The position numbers and the translations under genes were made by a program. A model generated the notes under the pieces. The model was not told the DNA's origin, ran no database searches, and saw nothing but the letters and a program-made list of their open reading frames with translations. Positions 10,530 through 19,476 of a stretch of 64,000 bases of DNA are shown piece by piece. The stretch is taken from positions 1 through 64,000 of the forward strand of contig PBKN01000018.1 of NCBI GenBank assembly GCA_002721445.1, read 5' to 3'. Position 1 is the first letter of the stretch; every line of letters starts with the position of its first letter. The stretch is from Chloroflexota bacterium (GTDB taxonomy: Bacteria; Chloroflexota; Dehalococcoidia; Lucifugimonadales; GCA-002723415).

Positions 10530-12332
10530 ATGAAAGATTTTACAACAAGACCAGTAATAATAGGGAAAAAAGGGGTAGTGACTGCTGGCCATTATTTAGC
10601 AGCTACTGCAGGTCACCGCATTATAGAAAATGGAGGTAATGCAATTGATTCTGCTGCTGCTATGAGTATATGTCTAAATTTACTTGAGCCTCAAAGTTGC
10701 GGTATAGCAGGAGAAGTACCTATACTGATTTATAGTGCTGAAGAACAAAAAACCTACTCAATTAGCGGAGTAGGTTGGTCTCCTGAAAATTTCACTATAG
10801 AATGGTGTAAGTCAAATGGAATAGATTTAATACCAGGAGATGGATACTTACCAATTACAGCACCTGCTCCAATAAGAACTTGGGCCTTAGCTTTATGTAA
10901 ATTTGGAACATTAAGTTTTTCTGATATTTTACAACCAGCTATTGAATTGGCTGAAACAGGTTTCCCTATTTATCCAAGATTACACAAAACTTTATCTCAA
11001 AATAAAAATAAATTTCTAAATCAATATCCTACAACTGGAGAAATTTATTTTCCTAAAGGAATATTACCAGAAATAGGAGATTTATTAATAAATAAAGATT
11101 TTGCAAATATGCTTAAGCGTATGGTTAAGGCAGAAAAAAACAATAGTAATAAAGGTAGAATAGCAGCAATTGAAGCAGCAAGCGATGAATTTTATAGAGG
11201 ATCCATCGCAAATCAGATTTTAGACTTTTTAAGTAAAAACCCTATAGAAGATGCTAGTGGGAAAAAAAATAAATCATTACTTACTTATGAAGATATTTCA
11301 GATTGGCATTCTGAAATTGAAGAACCTTTAAAATATAATTACTCAGGATTAGACGTTTGGAAATGTTCCTCGTGGACTCAAGGGCCAGTCTTTTTGCAAC
11401 AATTATCAATTTTAAAAGGCTTTGATTTGAAATCAATGGGGCATAATACTCCTGAATATTTACATACGATAATTGAATCTTCGAAATTAGCATTTGCTGA
11501 TAGAGAAGCATATTATGGAGACCCTAAATTCGACAACAATCATTTTGATACTTTATTATCTGATTCCTATAATGAAAAAAGAAGAGATTTGATTAAATCA
11601 AAAGCATCAAAAAAACTTATCCCTGGAGAAATTCCTGATATTTCATATCCTGAATATATAAAAACAAGTATTCATGACGATAATTTGTACTCATTGGGAA
11701 TAAAAAAACGACCAACAAAAGACTTAGGAATCGGGCATGCTCACACAGGTGACACTACTCACTTAGATGCAATTGATAAATATGGAAATATGGTTGCAGC
11801 AACTCCTAGTGGTGGTTGGTTAGGTACTTCTCCTGTAATTAAAGGCCTAGGATTTCCTATGGGAACAAGAGGGCAAATGTTTTATCTAAATCCAAATAGG
11901 CCAAATGCTCTAGAACCCAGAAAAAGACCTAGAGCAACCTTAACTCCAACATTAGTTACAAAAAATAAACTCCCCTATATGGTTTTCGGAACCCCAGGAG
12001 GAGATTCCCAAGACCAATGGACTTTACAATTTTTCTTAAATGTAGTTGTACATAAAATGAATTTACAAGAAGCACTTGATGCTCCATCTGTGCACAGTTT
12101 ACATTTCCCTTCTTCTTTTTACCCTAGAAACAGTTTTCCGGGAGTAATATCAATAGAAACTAATATTAATGATTCAATTATTTCAGATCTCGAAAAGAAA
12201 GGTCATATTATTCAAAAAGCAGATCCATGGTCACATGGTAAAGTAATGGGTATAAAATATAATAATAGAACAAAATTGATCCATGGAGCTTGTTCAGCAA
12301 AGGGTATTATTGGTTACTGTATAGGGTGGTAA
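10530..12332 (+). CDS. Gamma-glutamyltransferase family protein
   Basis: VTAGHYLAATAGHRIIENGGNAIDSAAAM, GDTTHLDAIDKYGNMVAATPSGG autoprocessing Thr region, FGTPGGDSQDQWTLQFFLNV. Confidence 0.9.
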   Translation: MKDFTTRPVIIGKKGVVTAGHYLAATAGHRIIENGGNAIDSAAAMSICLNLLEPQSCGIAGEVPILIYSAEEQKTYSISGVGWSPENFTIEWCKSNGIDLIPGDGYLPITAPAPIRTWALALCKFGTLSFSDILQPAIELAETGFPIYPRLHKTLSQNKNKFLNQYPTTGEIYFPKGILPEIGDLLINKDFANMLKRMVKAEKNNSNKGRIAAIEAASDEFYRGSIANQILDFLSKNPIEDASGKKNKSLLTYEDISDWHSEIEEPLKYNYSGLDVWKCSSWTQGPVFLQQLSILKGFDLKSMGHNTPEYLHTIIESSKLAFADREAYYGDPKFDNNHFDTLLSDSYNEKRRDLIKSKASKKLIPGEIPDISYPEYIKTSIHDDNLYSLGIKKRPTKDLGIGHAHTGDTTHLDAIDKYGNMVAATPSGGWLGTSPVIKGLGFPMGTRGQMFYLNPNRPNALEPRKRPRATLTPTLVTKNKLPYMVFGTPGGDSQDQWTLQFFLNVVVHKMNLQEALDAPSVHSLHFPSSFYPRNSFPGVISIETNINDSIISDLEKKGHIIQKADPWSHGKVMGIKYNNRTKLIHGACSAKGIIGYCIGW

Positions 12333-12410
12333 TAAATACTAAAAGTTAACATTTGATTTTTAAAATAATATTGTTTATATTATGCAAATAAAATATATTA
12401 GGAGTTTACA

Positions 12411-13337
12411 ATGCCACTAGATTCTGAATCTCAAGCCTTTATAGACTATCTTAATTCATTAGGGAATCCTCCTTCTGAAACAGTTTCTCCTCAAGAAGCA
12501 AGAAGAAATTTTTCAAAAATATTTCAATCACCAGGACCTGAGTTAGAACTAGTTGAAGATAGGTTTATACCTTCAATTAATGGAGATATACCTATAAGAT
12601 TTTATAAATCTTCAAAATCTAAACAATTACCTCTATTAGTATGGTTTCATGGAGGAGGTATGCTAGTAGGCGATCTAGATTCAGCAGATGGAATAGCTAG
12701 GTTTTTATGTTCTGGATCTGAATGTTCTGTTGTTTCTGTTGACTATAGATTATCTCCCGAAAACAAATTCCCTGCAGCTTTAGAAGATTGTTATAATGTT
12801 ACAAAATGGATTTTTGACCACCCTAAAGATTTTGATACAAATCCCGAACAAATTGCAGTTGGAGGTGATAGTGCTGGGGGTAATTTAGCTGCAGCTGTAA
12901 GTATTATGTCTAGAGATAAAAAACAACCCAATATAGCTCACCAATTACTTGTATACCCAATGTTAGATTGTAATTTTAGTACTAGTTCTTATATAGATAA
13001 TTCTGAAGGTTACCTATTAACCAAATCTGCTATGAAATCATACTGGAACCAGTATTTAGCTACTGAAAAAGATAAAGACAACCCCTACGCCTTGCCTTTA
13101 CAACTCAAAGACTATTCAAACTTACCACCTGCACTAATAATAACTACTGAATTCGATCCATTAAGAGATGAAGGCGAATTATACGCAAAAAGATTAAAAG
13201 ATTCAAAAGTCAATGTTGTATGTACAAGGTACGATGGTGTTTTTCACGGTTTTTTCGGGAGAACCACATTAATAAAAAAAGGGAGACTAGCTATGGATCA
13301 AGCCTGTTTATCTTTAAAAGAAGCTTTCAAAAAATAA
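12411..13337 (+). CDS. Alpha/beta hydrolase, HSL/AB3 family
   Basis: WFHGGGMLVGDLDSADGIARFLC, GGDSAGGNLAAA, DPLRDEGELYAKRL, FHGF. Confidence 0.9.
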   Translation: MPLDSESQAFIDYLNSLGNPPSETVSPQEARRNFSKIFQSPGPELELVEDRFIPSINGDIPIRFYKSSKSKQLPLLVWFHGGGMLVGDLDSADGIARFLCSGSECSVVSVDYRLSPENKFPAALEDCYNVTKWIFDHPKDFDTNPEQIAVGGDSAGGNLAAAVSIMSRDKKQPNIAHQLLVYPMLDCNFSTSSYIDNSEGYLLTKSAMKSYWNQYLATEKDKDNPYALPLQLKDYSNLPPALIITTEFDPLRDEGELYAKRLKDSKVNVVCTRYDGVFHGFFGRTTLIKKGRLAMDQACLSLKEAFKK

Positions 13338-13345
13338 AAAAAAAA

Positions 13346-13441
13346 TTATTTGCATATTCCAATCTTTTTATTACCTTTTTTAGGTATTCTTTCATATAAA
13401 TACTCCCAACACTCTGCACAACAAAACCATCGCGTACTCAT
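13346..13441 (-). CDS. Putative 31-aa Cys-rich microprotein MSTRWFCCAECWEYLYERIPKKGNKKIGICK
   Basis: Minus-strand ATG at 13439-13441 preceded by AAAGGAGACAGA (strong SD, good spacing), TAA at 13346-13348; below ORF-track length cutoff. Confidence 0.5.
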   Translation of the reverse strand: MSTRWFCCAECWEYLYERIPKKGNKKIGICK

Positions 13442-13583
13442 TCTGTCTCCTTTAAATACTAACCTAATATATTGTATCATCATTAAATGATTTTATGGTG
13501 AATATACCTTTATGATATAATTAACTTATGAATTCAAGACTTAAAGACGATTTATTTCACTTATAACTTTCATTTTGTTTCAA

Positions 13584-13601
13584 ATCACCTATAAAGGTGA
13601 T
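13584..13601. promoter_or_regulatory. Hairpin ATCACCT-ATAA-AGGTGAT upstream of the DUF4395-like gene
   Basis: 7-bp perfect arms with 4-nt loop, 52 bp before the likely start codon. Confidence 0.45.
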
Positions 13602-13653
13602 ATTTTCCTATTTCATATACAAACAACAATATTTTCTAATGAAAGAAACAACA

Positions 13654-14133
13654 ATGAATAACCTATTAAATTTTCCAAATCCTGTTAATGAATACGCTGC
13701 TAGAACTGTAGCATTTATGGTTTTAGTTTTATCAATAATGACTCTTATATTTAATTCACCTTGGCTATCTGCAATTTTATTGTATGGATTCTTAGCAAGA
13801 GTATTGACTGGCCCCAAACTAAGCCCAATGGGATTGTTGTCCACAAAAATAATAGTTCCTTACTTAATAAAAAAAGAAAAATTAGTTCCAGGACCTCCTA
13901 AAAGATTTGCACAATTAATCGGTTTAATTTTCTCCACAGCTATTTTTGTATCTATTGCTATATATCAAATTAACGTTTTAGCTAATACGTTATTGATAAT
14001 ATTATCAATATTTGCATTTTTAGAATCTATATTAGGATTCTGTGCTGGGTGTTTGGTGTTCAAATACCTAATGAAATTCAAATTAATTCCAGACTCAATT
14101 TGTGAGTCATGTAATAATTTCCAAACAACTTAG
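13654..14133 (+). CDS. DUF4395-like membrane protein
   Basis: MNNLLNFPNPVNEYAARTVAFMVLVLSIMTLIF..., GFCAGCLVFKYL; ORF track start 13597 overlaps a hairpin, so ATG at 13654 is preferred. Confidence 0.7.
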   Translation: MNNLLNFPNPVNEYAARTVAFMVLVLSIMTLIFNSPWLSAILLYGFLARVLTGPKLSPMGLLSTKIIVPYLIKKEKLVPGPPKRFAQLIGLIFSTAIFVSIAIYQINVLANTLLIILSIFAFLESILGFCAGCLVFKYLMKFKLIPDSICESCNNFQTT

Positions 14134-14177
14134 TTAAATTTCTAATTCTAAAAATTAATTATTGGAACTTAAACGAT

Positions 14178-15068
14178 TTGATGAAATTCATAACCATTGT
14201 GAACCCATTTAGTGGCAAACGGAAATCGATTCAAATATTCGATAAAATAAACCCGATTTTCAATTCAAAAAATATTGAACTTCACAAAATTGTAACTAAA
14301 TTTAAAGGCCATGCAGTAGAATTAATTCAAAAAACAAACCTAAATATATATGATGGTGTTATTATAATTGGAGGAGATGGTACTTTTCATGAAGCGATAA
14401 ATGGGATGTTAAACCGTCATGATAAAAAGAAAATCCCTATAGGTATCATTCCTGGAGGATCAGGTAATTCTTTTATGATGGATTTAAATTTAACTAATCC
14501 AATTGAAGCAGCATATAAAATAATTAATCTTAAAAAAAGATCTATTGATATAACAAAGATATATATGCAAAAAAAATTACTCTATTCTATTAATCTAGTT
14601 GGCTGGGGAATGGTAACTGATGTAGGAATCAGGTCTGAAAACTACAGATTTATAGGTCCATTAAGATACACCATAGCATCAATTATTGAAATCATTTTTA
14701 AAAAAAATAGAAAAGCTTTATTAGAAATAAATGGGGAAAAAATACAACAAGAATTTACTTTTATAGTAGCCTGTAATTCAATCAATATAGGTAAAGGTAT
14801 GAAAATGGCTCCAAAGGCAAAAATTGATGATGGGCTTATAGATGTTATAACAGTAGATGGCAATATTAAAAGGAAAAGGCTATTAAAAGTATTACCCAAA
14901 TTATTTACCGGCGATCATATATACGAACCTGAAGTTAATTACTACCAAACAAATAAATTCTCAATCACCTCTATCAATAAAGACCTGTTAAATATTGACG
15001 GTGAAATAATAGGTTCCACTCCCTTTAAAGTAGAAATAATTCCTAAAGCAATTCAAGTATTTAATTAA
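14178..15068 (+). CDS. Diacylglycerol/sphingosine kinase family lipid kinase (YegS/DgkB-like)
   Basis: ITIVNPFSGKRKS, IIGGDGTFHEAINGML, GIIPGGSGNSF. Confidence 0.9.
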   Translation: MMKFITIVNPFSGKRKSIQIFDKINPIFNSKNIELHKIVTKFKGHAVELIQKTNLNIYDGVIIIGGDGTFHEAINGMLNRHDKKKIPIGIIPGGSGNSFMMDLNLTNPIEAAYKIINLKKRSIDITKIYMQKKLLYSINLVGWGMVTDVGIRSENYRFIGPLRYTIASIIEIIFKKNRKALLEINGEKIQQEFTFIVACNSINIGKGMKMAPKAKIDDGLIDVITVDGNIKRKRLLKVLPKLFTGDHIYEPEVNYYQTNKFSITSINKDLLNIDGEIIGSTPFKVEIIPKAIQVFN

Positions 15069-16527
15069 TATATTCCATAGAAATTGGTGGATATTTACTT
15101 TTCCATGGAGAAATTTCCTCAAATGCAGAAGATGCCTTTAAAACACTTAACTCATCTCCTTTTCTACCTATTATTTGCAACCCAACAGGTAAACCTTCTG
15201 ATGAAAAGCCACATGGAATAGAAGCTGCTGGGTTACCAGACATATTAAATGGATAAGAAAAATGATAAAATCCTCCATTTTGACTAATTTCAAAAGGATC
15301 TATATCTATAGAATTTATAGATGTTGGCCAATTTCTACACTTAAAGGCTGTAACTGAAAGACTTGGAGTCAATATTAAATCATAATTTTCAAATAATTCT
15401 TCAACTTTTTTCTTCCAATTTTCTAATTCATTAATAGCTAATAATAATTCATTTGCAGTCACTTTACTTCCATATTCAAATCTCATTTGCAACCAAGAAT
15501 TCATCTGATTTCCAAACTTTTCCCATTTATCTCCCATGCCGTTATACAGAGTTGTATACATTAAAGTACTAAAACATTTAAATAATGAATGAAAATTGGT
15601 ATTTAAAGCTACATTTTCAATATTTGCTCCTAAATCTTCAAAAGATATAGCTGCTTTTTGAGTTATATCTTTAACTTCAGAGTCTACTACAACTGAACCA
15701 AGGTCAGGACTCCATCCTATTTTATAGTCTTTTATTCCATTATTTATATTACTAATCAAATCAGGTATTTCTGTTTGAATACAATTAGGATCTTCAATGT
15801 GAGGACCAGAAACTGATTGTAAAAAAAGTGCAGAATCTATAACTTCCCGTGAAACTGGACTTATAGCAGAAAAAGTTAATTGAGGAATATTCTTTAAAGA
15901 ACCTTGTTCTAAAGTAGGAATTCTACCAGTTGTAGGTTTTATACCAAAATTACCACAAAATGATGCAGGTATTCTTATAGATCCCCCTCCATCGCTCCCT
16001 TGTGCAAATGAAGTTATTCCTGATGCTACTGAAGCTGCAGCACCTCCACTCGATCCTCCAGCAATTCTTGTTATATCCCAAGGGTTTACACAATCTTCAC
16101 CTAAGAAATTTTCTGTTGCAGCTATCATCCCAAATTCAGGCAAATTGGTTTTTCCAATACTAATAGCGCCCGAGTTATTTAATCTATCAACGATTATATG
16201 ATTTTTACTAGGTATATAATCTTTAAATATTCTAGACCCAAAAGTAGTCTTTATTCCTGCAGTTGGTATATGATCCTTAATTGATGTAGGAATCCCGTGA
16301 AGTAAACCTAGATTTTTATTTCTAAAGATATCTTGTTCAGCTATTTTAGCTTTTGTAATTGCTTGTTCAGATGTTATTTCCAGAAAAGCATTTAATTTTG
16401 GATTAATATCATTCAACCTAGATAATGCGTCTTCAACTAATTCAACAGGCGAAATTTCTTTATTTAAGATTAATTTTCTTAAATCCCAGGCTGATTTAAA
16501 TGCTAATTCCCAATGTTTTTTCATCAT
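15061..16527 (-). CDS. Amidase (amidase signature family)
   Basis: GIPTSIKDHI, RIAGGSSGGAAASVASGITSFAQGSDGGGSIRIPASFCG. Confidence 0.92.
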   Translation of the reverse strand: MMKKHWELAFKSAWDLRKLILNKEISPVELVEDALSRLNDINPKLNAFLEITSEQAITKAKIAEQDIFRNKNLGLLHGIPTSIKDHIPTAGIKTTFGSRIFKDYIPSKNHIIVDRLNNSGAISIGKTNLPEFGMIAATENFLGEDCVNPWDITRIAGGSSGGAAASVASGITSFAQGSDGGGSIRIPASFCGNFGIKPTTGRIPTLEQGSLKNIPQLTFSAISPVSREVIDSALFLQSVSGPHIEDPNCIQTEIPDLISNINNGIKDYKIGWSPDLGSVVVDSEVKDITQKAAISFEDLGANIENVALNTNFHSLFKCFSTLMYTTLYNGMGDKWEKFGNQMNSWLQMRFEYGSKVTANELLLAINELENWKKKVEELFENYDLILTPSLSVTAFKCRNWPTSINSIDIDPFEISQNGGFYHFSYPFNMSGNPAASIPCGFSSEGLPVGLQIIGRKGDELSVLKASSAFEEISPWKSKYPPISMEYIN

Positions 16528-16594
16528 TTGACCCTCTTTTACACTATCATGTTACAATAACTAATATACAATAAAATTGAGAATTTCGAGTATT

Positions 16595-16621
16595 TTTATG
16601 TTTATAATATATAAACATAAA
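16595..16621. promoter_or_regulatory. Perfect inverted repeat TTTATGTTTATA-ATA-TATAAACATAAA adjoining the SD of the SelA-like gene
   Basis: 12-bp perfect arms, 3-bp spacer; right arm ends at the first base of AGGAG (16621). Confidence 0.55.
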
Positions 16622-16634
16622 GGAGTTTTAAAAT

Positions 16635-17783
16635 ATGGATAAATGGGGTGATATTTATAAATCAATCGGCGCAAAGCCAATAATTAACGCAATTGGCAGT
16701 GTAACTTTACTTGGAGGATCTACTCCTATAAAAGAAGTTAAAGAAGCAATGGATGAAGCTGATTCTGCATATGTCCCTTTAATGGAATTACAGGAAAAAG
16801 CTGGCGACCATATAGCTAAGCTTACAAACGTGCCTTCAGCATATATAACATCTGGAGCAGGATCTGCATTAACTCTAGCTACAGCAGCTTTTATGGCAGG
16901 AGATAACGATAAATTAATTCAACAATTACCAGATACTAGAAATATAAAAAATGAAATTCTTATTCAAAAAGTTCAACACTATTGGTATGACAGGTGCCTT
17001 GAACTAGCTGGAGCAAAACTTGTTGAGTTTGGATCAGACAATAAAACTACAAAACAGGACCTTGAAAACGCAATTACAGATAAAACCATAGCTGTACATT
17101 ATTATGCTGTAGAACAAAATATAGACCCAAATGCACTATCCCTTGAAGATACAATAGAAATAGCAAAAAAACACAACCTATATGTCTTAGTAGATGCTGC
17201 TGGCCAAGTATTTCCATTAGAAAATCTTGGAAAATATGTGAGAATGGGTGCAGATATTCAATGCGTAGCTGCAAAGTATATAGGAGCTCCTCATTCAACA
17301 GGGTTTGCACTTGGAACAGAAGAAGCTATTCATAAATTATCCTTACAATCTTTTGTAGGCTATGAAGGTAGAAGAATAAGAGGAGTTGGCAGGCCTCAAA
17401 AAGTTGATAGACAAGAAATAATTGGCTGCGTAACTGCTGTAGAGAGATGGATGAGTTTAAATCATGAAGATAGATTAAGTAAAACAGAAATAATGACTAA
17501 TAAAATAGTAGATAAAATTAAACACATAAAAACAATTGACGTAACTATAATAAATAATATTATTGGACATCAGCCATTTGGACTAACAATAAGGCCAAAT
17601 GTACATGCGGACTTTACTATAGAAGATTTAGTACAGAAATTGAAATCTGGAGATCCTCCTGTTTGGACTAGAAAAAGTTTATATGCACCTGAAGGTGATG
17701 ACTGTATGGATATTCATATGTTTGGACTTAATGCTGGAGAAGAAGAAATAGTTGCTGACAGAATTGTAGACGCCTTAAAATAA
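16635..17783 (+). CDS. SelA-like / fold-type I PLP-dependent enzyme
   Basis: AKPIINAIGSVTLLGGS, LVDAAGQVFP, GADIQCVAAKYIGAPHSTGF; SD AGGAG at 16621. Confidence 0.75.
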   Translation: MDKWGDIYKSIGAKPIINAIGSVTLLGGSTPIKEVKEAMDEADSAYVPLMELQEKAGDHIAKLTNVPSAYITSGAGSALTLATAAFMAGDNDKLIQQLPDTRNIKNEILIQKVQHYWYDRCLELAGAKLVEFGSDNKTTKQDLENAITDKTIAVHYYAVEQNIDPNALSLEDTIEIAKKHNLYVLVDAAGQVFPLENLGKYVRMGADIQCVAAKYIGAPHSTGFALGTEEAIHKLSLQSFVGYEGRRIRGVGRPQKVDRQEIIGCVTAVERWMSLNHEDRLSKTEIMTNKIVDKIKHIKTIDVTIINNIIGHQPFGLTIRPNVHADFTIEDLVQKLKSGDPPVWTRKSLYAPEGDDCMDIHMFGLNAGEEEIVADRIVDALK

Positions 17784-17798
17784 AAAAACTACATTTCG

Positions 17799-18479
17799 TT
17801 AAATTATTTTATACAAATCTTCTTTTGGTAAGCCATCATATACTATTTTTTTATCTTTAAGTACTAAAACTCTATCTGCATATTTAATTACCATATCAAT
17901 ATTATGAGTTGATATCAAAACACCTTTATTTATTGAAATTTCTTTTAACAGATTGAAAAATATGTCTTTATTATCATAATCTAGATTATTTAAAGCTTCA
18001 TCTAAAAATATAAAATTTTTATCTTGTGCAATACAAAAAGCTAGCCATACTTTCTGCTTCTCTCCTGAAGATAAAGAACTAAATATTCTATTAGTGTAAT
18101 TTTGAAGCCCACATTTTTCAATGCTAAATTGAATTTTCTTTTTATCTTCTGATTCAAGTTTAAAATTTAAAAAACCTTTATTATTAAATCTAGATAAATT
18201 TAACAATTCTTGAACAGTTATATAAAGTGGATCATATAATACAGATGGCAAATAAGATATTTTACTCAAAAGATCACTTTTATTTATATTTTTATCATTA
18301 TAATGAATTGCACCAACTTGCAATTCTAGTTCTCCAACAATTAGGTTTAATAATGTACTTTTCCCAACTCCATTTCCTCCAACTAAGCATGTAAGACCAT
18401 TATTTTTAATAATTAAATCAATAGAATCTAAAATATTTGCTTCTTCATAATTAAATGATAAATTATTAATACTTATCAT
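17799..18479 (-). CDS. ABC transporter ATP-binding protein (iron-siderophore/cobalamin class)
   Basis: Walker A VGGNGVGKSTLL, signature FSSLSSGEKQKVWLAF, Walker B NFIFLDEALNNLD; start corrected from 18491 to 18479. Confidence 0.88.
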   Translation of the reverse strand: MISINNLSFNYEEANILDSIDLIIKNNGLTCLVGGNGVGKSTLLNLIVGELELQVGAIHYNDKNINKSDLLSKISYLPSVLYDPLYITVQELLNLSRFNNKGFLNFKLESEDKKKIQFSIEKCGLQNYTNRIFSSLSSGEKQKVWLAFCIAQDKNFIFLDEALNNLDYDNKDIFFNLLKEISINKGVLISTHNIDMVIKYADRVLVLKDKKIVYDGLPKEDLYKII

Positions 18480-19450
18480 AAATGCCTCCAAGCTAGGTAA
18501 ATCATAATAGGAGCTCCTATTATTGAAATAACCAAACCAACAGGGACTTCATTAGGCATAAAAATCAATCTTGAAATTTGATCAGCATAAAGCATCAAAA
18601 GAGAACCAACAGGAATAGCAAAAACCACTACTTTCCTAACATCATTGCCCATTATTATCCTCGAAATATGCGCAGCTATCAATCCTAATAAACCTACTGT
18701 GCCTACCACACTAACTGCTGATCCACTTAAAACACCAGCAAATATCATTGACAGTAACCTTATCCTATTTGGATTCACTCCAACATTTCTTATTATCGTA
18801 TTACCTAGACTTAAGATATTAAGTCTATAAGAAATACTTAATATAAAAAATAAACCAATAAACATAAATGGAATCATAGGAATATATGATGACCAAGCTA
18901 TATTAGCTGTACTACCACCTATAACTCCTAAAGCCTGTTGAGTAAAGACTCTTTGGTATGCCATTATTGCAGTACTAATTGCAAGACACATTGCACCTAC
19001 TGAAAAACCAATTAAAGCTAAAGTAGCTGGTTTAAATGTTTCTCTAGATGCAAATATATATATGAGTATAGAACATATAATTGAAGCCAAAACAGATAAA
19101 ATTGTATTTAACCATGGAGTAGCATCTATTAAACCTGTAATAATTAATGCTTGAACAATTAAGGCCCCACCAGTTATACCAAATAGTTGTGGATCACCTA
19201 ATGGATTACGTGTAGTTGTTTGCAAAATAACACCTGCAACAGCAAAACTACTGCCAACAGATATAGCAATAAAAATTCTAGGTAATCTAATGTCCCAAAT
19301 AATAGTATTATTAGCAACACTAGATTTAAACATTATTGCGTCTATAAACTCTCCAACACCAATTTTACTAGGTCCTATAAAAACACCAAGTAAGATTCCT
19401 AAAAGACCTAGCAAAATAATAGTTATAGATAAAGTAATAAATTTATTCAA
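18476..19450 (-). CDS. FecCD/BtuC family ABC transporter permease
   Basis: FIGPSKIG, RLPRIFIAISVGSSFAVAGVILQTTTRNPLGDPQLFGITGGA, GTVGLLGLIAAHISR. Confidence 0.92.
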   Translation of the reverse strand: MNKFITLSITIILLGLLGILLGVFIGPSKIGVGEFIDAIMFKSSVANNTIIWDIRLPRIFIAISVGSSFAVAGVILQTTTRNPLGDPQLFGITGGALIVQALIITGLIDATPWLNTILSVLASIICSILIYIFASRETFKPATLALIGFSVGAMCLAISTAIMAYQRVFTQQALGVIGGSTANIAWSSYIPMIPFMFIGLFFILSISYRLNILSLGNTIIRNVGVNPNRIRLLSMIFAGVLSGSAVSVVGTVGLLGLIAAHISRIIMGNDVRKVVVFAIPVGSLLMLYADQISRLIFMPNEVPVGLVISIIGAPIMIYLAWRHL

Positions 19451-19476
19451 AAAAATTATTACTCCATACTAATAGT

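Noticed and set aside
8962-11511. Short antisense or nested ORFs (8962-9177, 10442-10639, 11281-11511)
   Set aside because: Lie within or across clear CDSs in other frames, with biased composition and no RBS.
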